NCBI RefSeq assembly: GCF_001708505.1
Contig: NZ_CP015992.1
Location: 248,001 to 312,000, forward strand
Length of the DNA stretch: 64,000 nucleotides
Direction of reading: 5' to 3'
Origin: Pseudomonas sp. TCU-HL1
Lineage (GTDB): Bacteria > Pseudomonadota > Gammaproteobacteria > Pseudomonadales > Pseudomonadaceae
The notes beneath the pieces were generated by a model. The model did no database searches. It saw nothing but the letters and a program-made list of their open reading frames with translations, and was not told where the DNA came from. Shown piece after piece: positions 7,618-15,724 of this stretch (position 1 is its first letter; each line of letters opens with the position of its first letter). Position numbers and translations under genes: made by a program.

Positions 7618-8991
7618 ATGTTTGGTTCCAACGACGACAAGAAAGCTCCGGCCCAGGCCGGGGAAAAGAAATCCTTGTTCGGCTGGCTGCGCAAGAAGCC
7701 TCAGGAGACCGCTCCCCTCGAGCCGGTGGCTCCGGTCGAGGCTGAGGCGCCGGCCGTCCCCGCGGCCGAGTCCGCGCCAGCAGCCGAACCCCTGGCGGAG
7801 AAGGTTGCCGAGCCAAGCCTGGCTCCCGCCCCCGAGGCTGTCCCTGCTCTCGTAGCCGCCCCGGTTGTGGCCGACGCTGCCGAGCCGCTGGTTGAACCTG
7901 CACCCGCGCCGGTGATTGCCGAAGCGCCCATGGCAGTCGAGCCTGCTGCACCTGCACCTGCACCTGCACCTGCACCTGTCGTGGCGCAGCCGGTTCCCGC
8001 TGCTGAGCCCGAGCCGGCTGCAGTCGCCGTCGCCGTTGCGGCTGCGGCAGGGCCTGCCAAGGGCAGTTTCTTCGCTCGTCTCAAGCAGGGCCTGTCGAAG
8101 ACCAGCGCCAGCCTTGGCGAAGGCATGGCCAGCCTGTTCCTCGGGCGCAAGGTCATCGATGACGATCTGCTGGATGAAATCGAAACCCGCCTGCTGACCG
8201 CCGACGTCGGTGTCGAGGCCACCAGCGCCATCGTCCAGAGCCTGACCCAGAAGGTCGCGCGTAAGCAGCTCGCCGACGCCGACGCCCTCTACAAAGCCCT
8301 GCAAGACGAGCTGGCCGCGCTGCTGCGCCCGGTCGAGCAGCCGCTGCAGATCGACGGCAGTCAAGCACCCTATGTGATTCTCGTGGTCGGTGTGAACGGT
8401 GTGGGCAAGACCACCACCATCGGCAAACTGGCCAAGAAGCTGCAGCTGGATGGCAAGAAAGTGATGCTGGCCGCCGGCGACACCTTCCGCGCTGCCGCTG
8501 TCGAGCAGCTCCAGATCTGGGGTGAGCGCAACAACATCGCGGTGATCGCCCAGCACACCGGTGCCGACTCCGCGTCCGTGATCTTCGACGCCGTTCAGGC
8601 CGCGAAGGCGCGGGGTGTCGATGTGCTGATCGCCGACACCGCCGGCCGTTTGCACACCAAGGACAACCTGATGGAAGAGCTGAAGAAGGTGCGCCGCGTG
8701 ATCGGCAAGCTGGACGAGTCGGCTCCTCACGAAGTGCTGCTGGTGCTGGACGCCGGTACCGGGCAGAACGCCATCAACCAGGCCAAGCAGTTCCACCAGG
8801 CGGTCAATCTGTCCGGCCTGGCGTTGACCAAGCTGGACGGCACGGCCAAGGGGGGGGTGATCTTCGCCCTGGCCAAGCAGTTCAGCCTGCCGATCCGCTA
8901 CATTGGCGTGGGTGAAGGCATCGACGACCTGCGTACCTTCGAAGCCGACGCCTTCGTCAAGGCCCTCTTCGCCGAGCGGGAGTCCGCATGA
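7618..8991 (+). CDS. ftsY: Signal recognition particle receptor FtsY
   Basis: A 457-residue SRP receptor GTPase that docks SRP-ribosome complexes at the inner membrane. Residues about 1-145 form an acidic, Ala/Pro-rich A domain typical of proteobacterial FtsY. The NG domain follows, with G1 GVNGVGKTT, GDTFRAAAVEQL, G3 DTAGRL and G4 TKLDG. The start at 7618 (MFGSNDDKK) was chosen because an upstream in-frame extension runs back into the divergent M16 gene. The stop overlaps the ftsE start (ATGA). A hexanucleotide repeat inside the A domain codes for alternating Ala-Pro. Confidence 0.95.
   Translation: MFGSNDDKKAPAQAGEKKSLFGWLRKKPQETAPLEPVAPVEAEAPAVPAAESAPAAEPLAEKVAEPSLAPAPEAVPALVAAPVVADAAEPLVEPAPAPVIAEAPMAVEPAAPAPAPAPAPVVAQPVPAAEPEPAAVAVAVAAAAGPAKGSFFARLKQGLSKTSASLGEGMASLFLGRKVIDDDLLDEIETRLLTADVGVEATSAIVQSLTQKVARKQLADADALYKALQDELAALLRPVEQPLQIDGSQAPYVILVVGVNGVGKTTTIGKLAKKLQLDGKKVMLAAGDTFRAAAVEQLQIWGERNNIAVIAQHTGADSASVIFDAVQAAKARGVDVLIADTAGRLHTKDNLMEELKKVRRVIGKLDESAPHEVLLVLDAGTGQNAINQAKQFHQAVNLSGLALTKLDGTAKGGVIFALAKQFSLPIRYIGVGEGIDDLRTFEADAFVKALFAERESA
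7948..7977 (+). repeat. Five tandem copies of a hexanucleotide (gcacct) inside ftsY
   Basis: Five exact head-to-tail copies of gcacct lie at 7948-7977, within the region encoding the acidic Ala/Pro-rich A domain. Each unit adds an Ala-Pro dipeptide without changing frame, so slippage would alter linker length only. Confidence 0.9.
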
Positions 8992-9656
8992 TTCGATTCG
9001 AGCAGGTCGGTAAACGCTACCCCAATGGCCACGTTGGCCTGCACGAACTGAGCTTCCGCGTCCGGCGCGGCGAGTTCCTCTTCGTCACCGGTCACTCCGG
9101 TGCCGGCAAGAGCACCCTCCTGCGCCTGCTCCTGGCGATGGAGCGCCCAACCACCGGCAAGTTGCTGTTGGCAGGGCAGGACCTTTCGACGATCACCAAT
9201 TCGCAGATTCCTTTCTTGCGCCGCCAGATCGGCGTGGTCTTCCAGAACCACCAGCTGCTGTTCGATCGCAGCGTGTTCGACAACGTCGCCCTGCCACTGC
9301 AGATCCACGGCCTCTCCAAGGCCGAGATCGCCAAGCGAGTGAGCGTGGCGCTGGAGCGCGTGTCCCTGGCGGACAAGGCCGAACTCTACCCGGCCGACCT
9401 GTCCACTGGTCAGCAACAGCGCGTGGGCATCGCCCGCGCCGTGGTCCACCGCCCGGCCTTGCTGCTGGCGGACGAACCCACGGGTAACCTGGACCCGCGC
9501 CTGGCCGCCGAGATCATGGGCGTATTCGAGGACATCAATCGCTTGGGCACCACAGTGCTGATCGCCAGCCACGACCTGGCGCTGATCGCGCGCATGCGCC
9601 ATCGCCTGCTCACCTTGCAACGCGGTCGCCTGATCGGCGACGGGGAGGCGGTCTGA
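8988..9656 (+). CDS. ftsE: Cell division ATP-binding protein FtsE
   Basis: A 222-residue ABC ATPase that works with FtsX at the septum to regulate peptidoglycan hydrolases through periplasmic activators. Walker A is GHSGAGKS (residues 35-42), the signature is LSTGQQQR, and Walker B with the catalytic glutamate is LLLADEP, followed by the switch histidine in ASHD. Length is normal. Its start overlaps the ftsY stop by four bases, and its stop shares a base with the ftsX start, so ftsY-ftsE-ftsX are translationally coupled. Confidence 0.95.
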   Translation: MIRFEQVGKRYPNGHVGLHELSFRVRRGEFLFVTGHSGAGKSTLLRLLLAMERPTTGKLLLAGQDLSTITNSQIPFLRRQIGVVFQNHQLLFDRSVFDNVALPLQIHGLSKAEIAKRVSVALERVSLADKAELYPADLSTGQQQRVGIARAVVHRPALLLADEPTGNLDPRLAAEIMGVFEDINRLGTTVLIASHDLALIARMRHRLLTLQRGRLIGDGEAV

Positions 9657-10675
9657 TGAGCGCCAAGCAGATGCCGCCACCCAAGCCCGCCGAGCGGGTT
9701 GGTGCGTCGCCCCGCCACGTCGAGTCGCCGGACAAGGGTGACGAAGGCCCGGATTTCCGCACCCTGCTGCACGCCTGGCTGGAGAGCCATCGCGCCAGCC
9801 TGGTGGATAGCTTGCGCCGCCTGGGACGCCAGCCTATCGGCAGCTTCTTTACCTGCCTGGTGATGGCCATCGCCCTCAGCCTGCCCATGGCCTTGTCGCT
9901 GCTGCTCAGCAACGTCGAGCGCCTGGGTGGTTCCTGGCAGCGCGCCGCACAGATTTCCCTGTTCATGAAGCTGGACGCCAGTGAGGCCCAGGGGCAGAAG
10001 TTGCGCGACGAAATCGCCGGCATGCCGGACGTCGCCGAAGCCGAGTGGATCAGCCGCGAGCAAGCTCTGGCCGAGTTGCAGCAGCAGTCGGGCCTTGGCG
10101 AAGCGCTCAAGGACCTGCCGCAGAACCCGCTGCCCGGCGTGGTTCTGGTGACGCCGAGGGAAGTCGACAAGGCCGGCCTGGAAGCGCTGCGCCAGCGCCT
10201 TTCGGAGCTGCCCGGCATCGAGCAGGCGCAGTTGGACCTGGTCTGGGTCGAGCGCCTATCGGCGATCCTCAAGCTGGGCGAGCGCTTCGTCTTTGGTCTG
10301 GCGGTGTTGCTGATCCTGGCGCTGCTGCTGGTGATCGGTAATACCATTCGTCTGCATATCGAGAACCGCCGTACCGAAATCGAGGTGATCAAGCTGGTGG
10401 GCGGGACCGACAGCTACGTGCGCCGTCCTTTCCTTTATATGGGCGCGCTCTACGGCACTGGTGCCGGCCTGCTGGCCTGGCTGGTGCTGGCCTTCGGCCT
10501 CGACTGGCTGAACGACGCGGTCGTACGCCTTGCGGGCCTCTATGGTAGCGACTTCGCCCTGGCCGGCGTGCCATTGGCCGATGGTCTATCCCTGCTTCTG
10601 GGCGCCGTCCTGCTGGGGTACATTGGCGCCTGGCTGGCCGTCGCCCGCCACCTGAGCGAGCTGGCGCCACGCTAG
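9656..10675 (+). CDS. ftsX: Cell division protein FtsX
   Basis: A 339-residue membrane protein, partner of FtsE. A cytoplasmic N-terminal tail of about 65 residues precedes the first membrane helix (residues about 64-80). A periplasmic domain of about 100 residues follows, then three further membrane helices within the C-terminal FtsX permease-like domain (from LFVFGLAVLLILALLLVIGNT-type sequence onward, split here over residues 210-330). The RRTEIEVIKLVGGT motif in the cytoplasmic loop is characteristic. It starts one base inside the ftsE stop codon and is followed by a separate promoter for rpoH. Confidence 0.94.
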   Translation: MSAKQMPPPKPAERVGASPRHVESPDKGDEGPDFRTLLHAWLESHRASLVDSLRRLGRQPIGSFFTCLVMAIALSLPMALSLLLSNVERLGGSWQRAAQISLFMKLDASEAQGQKLRDEIAGMPDVAEAEWISREQALAELQQQSGLGEALKDLPQNPLPGVVLVTPREVDKAGLEALRQRLSELPGIEQAQLDLVWVERLSAILKLGERFVFGLAVLLILALLLVIGNTIRLHIENRRTEIEVIKLVGGTDSYVRRPFLYMGALYGTGAGLLAWLVLAFGLDWLNDAVVRLAGLYGSDFALAGVPLADGLSLLLGAVLLGYIGAWLAVARHLSELAPR

Positions 10676-10729
10676 AAGCGTCAGTATTCGCGGGCCTTGC
10701 ATTGGGTGTAACGAAACTTTTACGCCCTC

Positions 10730-10757
10730 TTGCAGTCATATTGGCCAGTGCTACACT
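10730..10757 (+). promoter_or_regulatory. Sigma-70-like promoter for rpoH
   Basis: TTGCAG at 10730-10735 and TACACT at 10752-10757 are separated by 16 bases and lie 31 bases upstream of the rpoH start codon. Both hexamers are close to the -35 and -10 consensus. rpoH genes often carry further promoters, but no second one is convincing here. Confidence 0.6.
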
Positions 10758-10787
10758 GCGCGAGCTTTAGTGAATCGGAGGATTCGC

Positions 10788-11642
<855 letters not shown>

Positions 11643-11660
11643 CGCTGAAACCCCAAGAAA

Positions 11661-11684
11661 GCCGCACCTCGGTGCGGCTTTTTT
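11661..11684 (+). terminator. Rho-independent terminator after rpoH
   Basis: An 8-bp perfect stem (gccgcacc / ggtgcggc) with a two-base loop is followed by six T residues, 19 bases after the rpoH stop codon. Confidence 0.9.
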
Positions 11685-11703
11685 CTGTCTGGAGAAAACC
11701 ATC

Positions 11704-12306
11704 ATGCCCCTGCCGTCTTTGCGCTCCAGCCATTTGTTGCTGTTCGCTGCAGTCGCTGTGCTGTTCTTTTCCATGGCGCTGTGGATGAGCAGGCAGTCGG
11801 ACCGCGCCGAGCCCTTGCCCTGGCTGGTAGGCTGGCAGGCGGTGGTCATCGAGCCATTGGCGGAAGAGAGCCTGACCTTGCGGCAACTGGCCGAGCAGGC
11901 GCCTGGCGAACTCTGGCTGCAGCCGCGCACCGAAGGTCCGCGCCTGGTCTATCGCTCCGAGCAGACGCGCGAGGAGGGCACCTGGCGCCTGGAGGCAGAG
12001 CTGCAACTCAGCGACAGCGAGCATGACAGCCTGGCGAACGTCCTGGGCAAGAGCACCGATGAGCAGCCGCTGAGTGGGGAGATGATGGAGCAGTTGGGCG
12101 ACCACCGCGTGTCGGTGCTGAACATGGTGCCCATGGACGAAGTGTCGGCGGCGCGCCTGGCTGCCAGCATCGGCCCGCCCCGGCTGCGCCTGCGTACAGG
12201 AGAGGGAGAGGCCTGGGTCTATCCCCAGCAAGGCTTGAGCGTGCATATGGTGGATGGCCAGGTGCAGTTGCTGCACCTGGTGCCTCGCACGGCGATGAAA
12301 CAATGA
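11704..12306 (+). CDS. Membrane-anchored hypothetical protein
   Basis: A 200-residue protein with one N-terminal hydrophobic segment (residues about 10-28, LLLFAAVAVLFFSMALW) and a soluble, probably periplasmic remainder. No catalytic or binding motif is recognisable. It sits between rpoH and mtgA, the position of PAO1 PA0377, and appears conserved among pseudomonads. It starts 20 bases after the rpoH terminator, so the promoter must overlap that terminator or the gene depends on read-through. Function unknown. Confidence 0.7.
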   Translation: MPLPSLRSSHLLLFAAVAVLFFSMALWMSRQSDRAEPLPWLVGWQAVVIEPLAEESLTLRQLAEQAPGELWLQPRTEGPRLVYRSEQTREEGTWRLEAELQLSDSEHDSLANVLGKSTDEQPLSGEMMEQLGDHRVSVLNMVPMDEVSAARLAASIGPPRLRLRTGEGEAWVYPQQGLSVHMVDGQVQLLHLVPRTAMKQ

Positions 12307-12346
12307 TTCGGGCTTTCGTTGCCCCTACTACGGCAAGTCACCGGCT

Positions 12347-13039
12347 TCAGAGTTGCTGCAGGTAACTGCTGCCGCCCAACTGATTCATCTGCCGACGAAT
12401 CCAGCCAGCGCGAGTGGCGACATAACCGCTTGGCCGCGAAGGGCTCCATTTGCGCGGGTTGGGCAGTACCGCTGCCAGCAGGGCCGCCTGCTGGCGTGAC
12501 AGGCGTGCGGCGGAAACGCCGAAGTGCTGGCGAGCCGCGGCTTCGGCGCCGAACACACCGTTACCCCATTCGACACTGTTCAGGTAGACCTCGAGAATGC
12601 GTTGCTTCGGCCAGAACAGCTCGATCAGTCCGGTGAACCAGACCTCCAGCCCCTTGCGCAGCCAGTTGCGGCCAGACCAGAGGAACAGGTTCTTGGCCAC
12701 CTGCTGACTGAGGGTGCTGGCGCCGCGGATCGAACCGCCGCGCTCATTGTGAGCCAGGGCCTTGCGGATGGCGGGGATGTCGAAACCCCAGTGCTCAGCG
12801 AATTTCTGGTCTTCGGCGGCGATTACCGCGATCTTGAGGTCGTTCGGTAGCTCAACCCAGGGCACCCAGTCACGCTTGACGTCGATCGGCTTGCCGTCGA
12901 ACCAGGACTCGATCTTGCGCTCGACCATCACCATCGAGCCCGGTGGCGGTACCCAGCGGAACAGGATCACCAGCAGCACGGACGCCGCCGCGAACCAGAG
13001 CAGCAGTTTGAACAGGCGGCGGCGAATGGTACGGAGCAT
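12347..13039 (-). CDS. mtgA: Monofunctional peptidoglycan glycosyltransferase MtgA
   Basis: A 230-residue GT51 enzyme that polymerises lipid II into glycan strands at the inner membrane. One N-terminal transmembrane helix (residues about 10-30) is followed by the catalytic domain, with the motif-1 glutamate in AAEDQKF, the second motif GGSTLSQQ-like region written here as RGASTLSQQVAKN, and KQRILEVYLNSVEWG. No transpeptidase domain follows, which separates it from class A PBPs. The start at MLRTIRRRLFK is chosen because this is where the cytoplasmic tail and helix begin. It is convergent with the preceding hypothetical gene and divergent from the DUF423 gene. Confidence 0.94.
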   Translation of the reverse strand: MLRTIRRRLFKLLLWFAAASVLLVILFRWVPPPGSMVMVERKIESWFDGKPIDVKRDWVPWVELPNDLKIAVIAAEDQKFAEHWGFDIPAIRKALAHNERGGSIRGASTLSQQVAKNLFLWSGRNWLRKGLEVWFTGLIELFWPKQRILEVYLNSVEWGNGVFGAEAAARQHFGVSAARLSRQQAALLAAVLPNPRKWSPSRPSGYVATRAGWIRRQMNQLGGSSYLQQL

Positions 13040-13105
13040 GCTGGCTTGGCCCGGGGAAATTTGCGCGCCATTATAGCGGCCGTCCGTCCTCTGTCTGGAG
13101 TCCCC

Positions 13106-13483
13106 ATGGCGCGCCTGTTCCTGCTGCTTTCCGCATTTGCCGGTTTTACCGGCGTAGCACTCGGGGCTTTTGCGGCCCACGGACTGAAGAGCAAGCTCAC
13201 CCCCGAGTATCTGGCCGTGTTCCAGACCGGTACCCATTACCAGCTGATCCACGCCCTTGCCCTGTTCGGCGTGGCCCTGCTGGCGCTGCACGCGCCGGGG
13301 CGACTGGTGAACCTGGCGGGCGGCTTCTTCGCCCTCGGCATCCTGCTGTTCTCCGGCAGCCTTTACCTGCTGACCCTGTCCGGCATCGGCGAGCTCGGCA
13401 TCATCACCCCCTTCGGCGGCCTGACCTTCCTCGCCGGCTGGCTGTGCCTGGGCATGGCTGCCTGGAGCTCGCTGCCACGCTAA
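13106..13483 (+). CDS. DUF423 family inner-membrane protein
   Basis: A 125-residue protein with four predicted membrane helices. The family signature is visible: the N-terminal GFTGVALGAFAAHGLK, FQTGTHYQLIHALAL, and ITPFGGLTFLAGWL in the last helix. The start at 13106 (MARLFLLL) is chosen because the first membrane helix begins there and it follows a usable ribosome site. The family (E. coli YgdD type) has no firmly established function. It is divergent from mtgA and precedes thiS with about 107 bases between. Confidence 0.88.
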   Translation: MARLFLLLSAFAGFTGVALGAFAAHGLKSKLTPEYLAVFQTGTHYQLIHALALFGVALLALHAPGRLVNLAGGFFALGILLFSGSLYLLTLSGIGELGIITPFGGLTFLAGWLCLGMAAWSSLPR

Positions 13484-13528
13484 CTTGACCGTGGCGTCAA
13501 ATTGCGGGACGAATGGCGTCCTTTTGCC

Positions 13529-13557
13529 TTGGTCCCGCGAGGCGATCGGGCTAGAAT
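13529..13557 (+). promoter_or_regulatory. Sigma-70-like promoter for thiS
   Basis: TTGGTC at 13529-13534 and TAGAAT at 13552-13557 are spaced by 17 bases and lie 33 bases upstream of the thiS start. The short leader leaves no room for a TPP riboswitch. Confidence 0.55.
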
Positions 13558-13590
13558 GCCGTCCCCTTTTCCAGTTGTGACTGATCCGTC

Positions 13591-13791
13591 ATGCGCATTC
13601 AGTTGAACGGCGAATCCTTCGAGTTGCCCGATGGCCAGACCGTCGCGGACCTCATTTCCCGCCTGGATCTTACCGGTCGCCGCCTCGCGGTCGAACTCAA
13701 CCTCGACATCGTGCCGCGTAGCCAGCACGCCGCCACCGCCCTCTCCGAAGGCGACCGCGTCGAGGTCGTGCATGCTATAGGCGGCGGCTAG
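13591..13791 (+). CDS. thiS: Sulfur carrier protein ThiS
   Basis: A 66-residue ubiquitin-fold sulfur carrier for thiazole synthesis. The chain ends in the required Gly-Gly (HAIGGG), which is adenylated by ThiF or MoeB-type enzymes and converted to the thiocarboxylate that donates sulfur to ThiG. The length and the FELPDGQTVADLI and AVELNLDIVPRSQH segments are typical. It lies 88 bases upstream of thiG on the same strand, and the two are almost certainly co-transcribed. Confidence 0.94.
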   Translation: MRIQLNGESFELPDGQTVADLISRLDLTGRRLAVELNLDIVPRSQHAATALSEGDRVEVVHAIGGG

Positions 13792-13879
13792 CCGCGCGGG
13801 GCCGAACCCCGTTCAGTACCCGCAGCCGCCGTATCCGTTCCGCGCTTCGCGATTTCCCCTCTGCCCGCAGGAGTCCAGC

Positions 13880-14674
13880 ATGAGCCACACGCCGATCGAC
13901 AAGCCCTTCACCCTTGCGGGCCGCACCTATGAGTCGCGTCTGCTGGTGGGCACCGGCAAGTACAAGGACCTCGAAGAGACTCGCGTCGCCATCGAGGCCT
14001 CCGGTGCCGAAATCGTCACCGTGGCTGTGCGCCGGACCAACATCGGCCAGAACCCTGGCGAGCCAAACCTGCTGGACGTGATTTCCCCGGACAAATACAC
14101 CATCCTGCCGAACACCGCAGGCTGCTATGACGCTGAAGAGGCGGTGCGCACCTGCCGCCTGGCGCGTGAGCTACTGGATGGCCACAACCTGGTCAAGCTG
14201 GAAGTGCTGGCTGACCAGAAGACCCTCTTCCCCAACGTCGTCGAAACCCTCAAAGCTGCCGAACAGCTGGTCAAGGACGGTTTCGACGTCATGGTCTACA
14301 CCAGCGACGACCCCATCATCGCTCGTCAACTGGCCGAAATGGGCTGCATCGCCGTGATGCCACTGGCCGGCCTGATCGGCTCGGGCATGGGCATCTGCAA
14401 CCCCTGGAACCTGCGCATCATCCTTGAGGAAGCCAAGGTTCCGGTGCTGGTGGACGCGGGCGTGGGCACCGCCTCCGACGCGACCATCGCCATGGAACTG
14501 GGCTGCGAGGCCGTGCTGATGAACACCGCCATCGCCCACGCGCAGAACCCGGTAATGATGGCCGAGGCCATGAAGCACGCCATCGTCGCTGGCCGTCTCG
14601 CCTACCTGGCCGGCCGCATGCCCCGCAAGCTTTACGCCAGTGCATCTTCACCGCTGGATGGTCTGATCCGCTGA
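13880..14674 (+). CDS. thiG: Thiazole synthase ThiG
   Basis: A 264-residue TIM-barrel enzyme that condenses 1-deoxy-D-xylulose 5-phosphate, dehydroglycine and ThiS-thiocarboxylate sulfur into the thiamine thiazole. The N-terminal SRLLVGTGKY, the AIEASGAEIVTVAVRR segment, the NTAGC loop, and the phosphate-binding DAGVGTASDA and NTAIAHAQNP segments are intact. Ribosome site aggag at 13868. It follows thiS and is followed by a repeat-like intergenic region before trmB. Confidence 0.96.
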   Translation: MSHTPIDKPFTLAGRTYESRLLVGTGKYKDLEETRVAIEASGAEIVTVAVRRTNIGQNPGEPNLLDVISPDKYTILPNTAGCYDAEEAVRTCRLARELLDGHNLVKLEVLADQKTLFPNVVETLKAAEQLVKDGFDVMVYTSDDPIIARQLAEMGCIAVMPLAGLIGSGMGICNPWNLRIILEEAKVPVLVDAGVGTASDATIAMELGCEAVLMNTAIAHAQNPVMMAEAMKHAIVAGRLAYLAGRMPRKLYASASSPLDGLIR

Positions 14675-14715
14675 GAACCGGCTCACGATCAGCTGCGCGT
14701 CGGCCCTGCAGCGTT

Positions 14716-14830
14716 AAAAACAGGCTGGAGCGCCAGCCCGGTCGGAATGCTCATTTACAGCTGTAAACTCCGCTTCCTCGCCTGTTTTTGCCTTGCATAG
14801 CGCTAGCTCGCAAGATCGTGAACAGGTTCT
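14716..14830. repeat. Diverged MITE-like repeat between thiG and trmB
   Basis: This region is related to the 139-bp element at 58440-58578 in reverse orientation. Both share gaatgctcatttaca followed by gtaaact and cgcttc-tcg, then a gccttgc block, in the same order. The copy here has lost recognisable terminal repeats. It contains three nested foldbacks: 14716-14725 with 14780-14789 (aaaaacaggc / gcctgttttt), 14723-14728 with 14733-14738, and a perfect 14-bp palindrome at 14754-14767. Because gcctgttttt ends the outer stem, it could double as a thiG terminator. Confidence 0.6.
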
Positions 14831-14856
14831 GCAAGTTTCACTGACAGGTTTTCGCA

Positions 14857-15573
14857 ATGATTGAAGAACAGGGCTCGCCGGCCGCCGACGAAACGCGCCA
14901 TCACCGCACCATCAAGAGTTTCGTGATGCGTGCCGGGCGCATGACCGAAGGCCAGCAACGGGGGCTCGACCAGGGCTGGCCGAAGTTCGGCCTGGAGCTG
15001 GCTGACGGTGCGCAGGACTTCGATGCCCTGTTCGGCCGTAGCGCGCCGCGCACCTTCGAGATCGGCTTCGGCATGGGGCACGCTACCCTGGAAATGGCTG
15101 CGGCCGCGCCTGAGCAGGATTTCATCGGCGTCGAGGTGCATCGTCCCGGTGTCGGCGCGCTACTGAACGGCGCCCTGACCCAGGGCCTGTCGAACATTCG
15201 CGTCTACAGCTGCGATGCCCTGGAGGTGCTGCGCGACTGCGTAGCCGACGCCAGCCTGGAGCGCGTCCTGCTGTTCTTCCCCGATCCCTGGCACAAGTCC
15301 CGCCACCACAAGCGGCGTATCGTGCAGCCGGCCTTCGCCGAGCTGGTGCGGCAGAAGCTCAAGGTCGGCGGTGTGCTGCACATGGCCACCGACTGGGAGC
15401 ACTACGCCGAGCACATGCTGGAAGTGATGAGCGTCGCGCCGGGTTACCGCAACCTGGCCGAGGACGGTCGTTACGTCCCGCGCCCGGACGAGCGCCCGGT
15501 GACCAAGTTCGAGCGCCGCGGCGAACGCCTCGGCCACGGCGTTTGGGACCTCAAGTTCCAGCGTATCGATTGA
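14857..15573 (+). CDS. trmB: tRNA (guanine-N(7)-)-methyltransferase TrmB
   Basis: A 238-residue SAM-dependent methyltransferase that makes m7G46 in tRNA. Visible family marks are RTIKSFVMRAGRMT near the N-terminus, the SAM-binding FEIGFGMGHATLEMA loop, IGVEVHRPGVG, and the catalytic LFFPDPWHKSRHHKRR segment with the Asp and the basic tRNA-binding patch. The C-terminal KFERRGERLGHGVWDL is also conserved. Length is normal. It is followed by a GC-rich hairpin. Confidence 0.95.
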   Translation: MIEEQGSPAADETRHHRTIKSFVMRAGRMTEGQQRGLDQGWPKFGLELADGAQDFDALFGRSAPRTFEIGFGMGHATLEMAAAAPEQDFIGVEVHRPGVGALLNGALTQGLSNIRVYSCDALEVLRDCVADASLERVLLFFPDPWHKSRHHKRRIVQPAFAELVRQKLKVGGVLHMATDWEHYAEHMLEVMSVAPGYRNLAEDGRYVPRPDERPVTKFERRGERLGHGVWDLKFQRID

Positions 15574-15575
15574 CC

Positions 15576-15596
15576 GTGCGCCGCCCTGCGGCGCAC
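15576..15596 (+). terminator. GC-rich hairpin after trmB
   Basis: A 9-bp perfect stem (15576-15584 with 15588-15596) with a three-base loop begins two bases after the trmB stop codon. No T tract follows, so it may stabilise the 3' end or weakly terminate rather than act as a classical terminator. Confidence 0.45.
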
Positions 15597-15689
15597 CGGT
15601 ACACCAGACTAGACCGGGACCAACCGGCACCTCACCTGATCCGACGATAGCAACGCCTGCCTAATCAGCGGGCGGCATAAGAATAAGAG

Positions 15690-15711
15690 CGACGTAGGGC
15701 CAACTACGTCG
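15690..15711 (+). promoter_or_regulatory. Hairpin abutting the DUF1329 ribosome-binding site
   Basis: cgacgtag (15690-15697) and ctacgtcg (15704-15711) form a perfect 8-bp stem with a ggccaa loop. The stem ends one base before the purine-rich ribosome site at 15713-15720 and 14 bases before the GTG start. In the mRNA it could modulate translation of the downstream gene; as DNA it could be an operator. No family match is known to me. Confidence 0.45.
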
Positions 15712-15724
15712 TGAGGAGAAGGCT

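Noticed and set aside
13484..13590. A TPP riboswitch upstream of thiS
   Set aside because: The leader is under 60 bases after the promoter and lacks the conserved TPP aptamer sequence.
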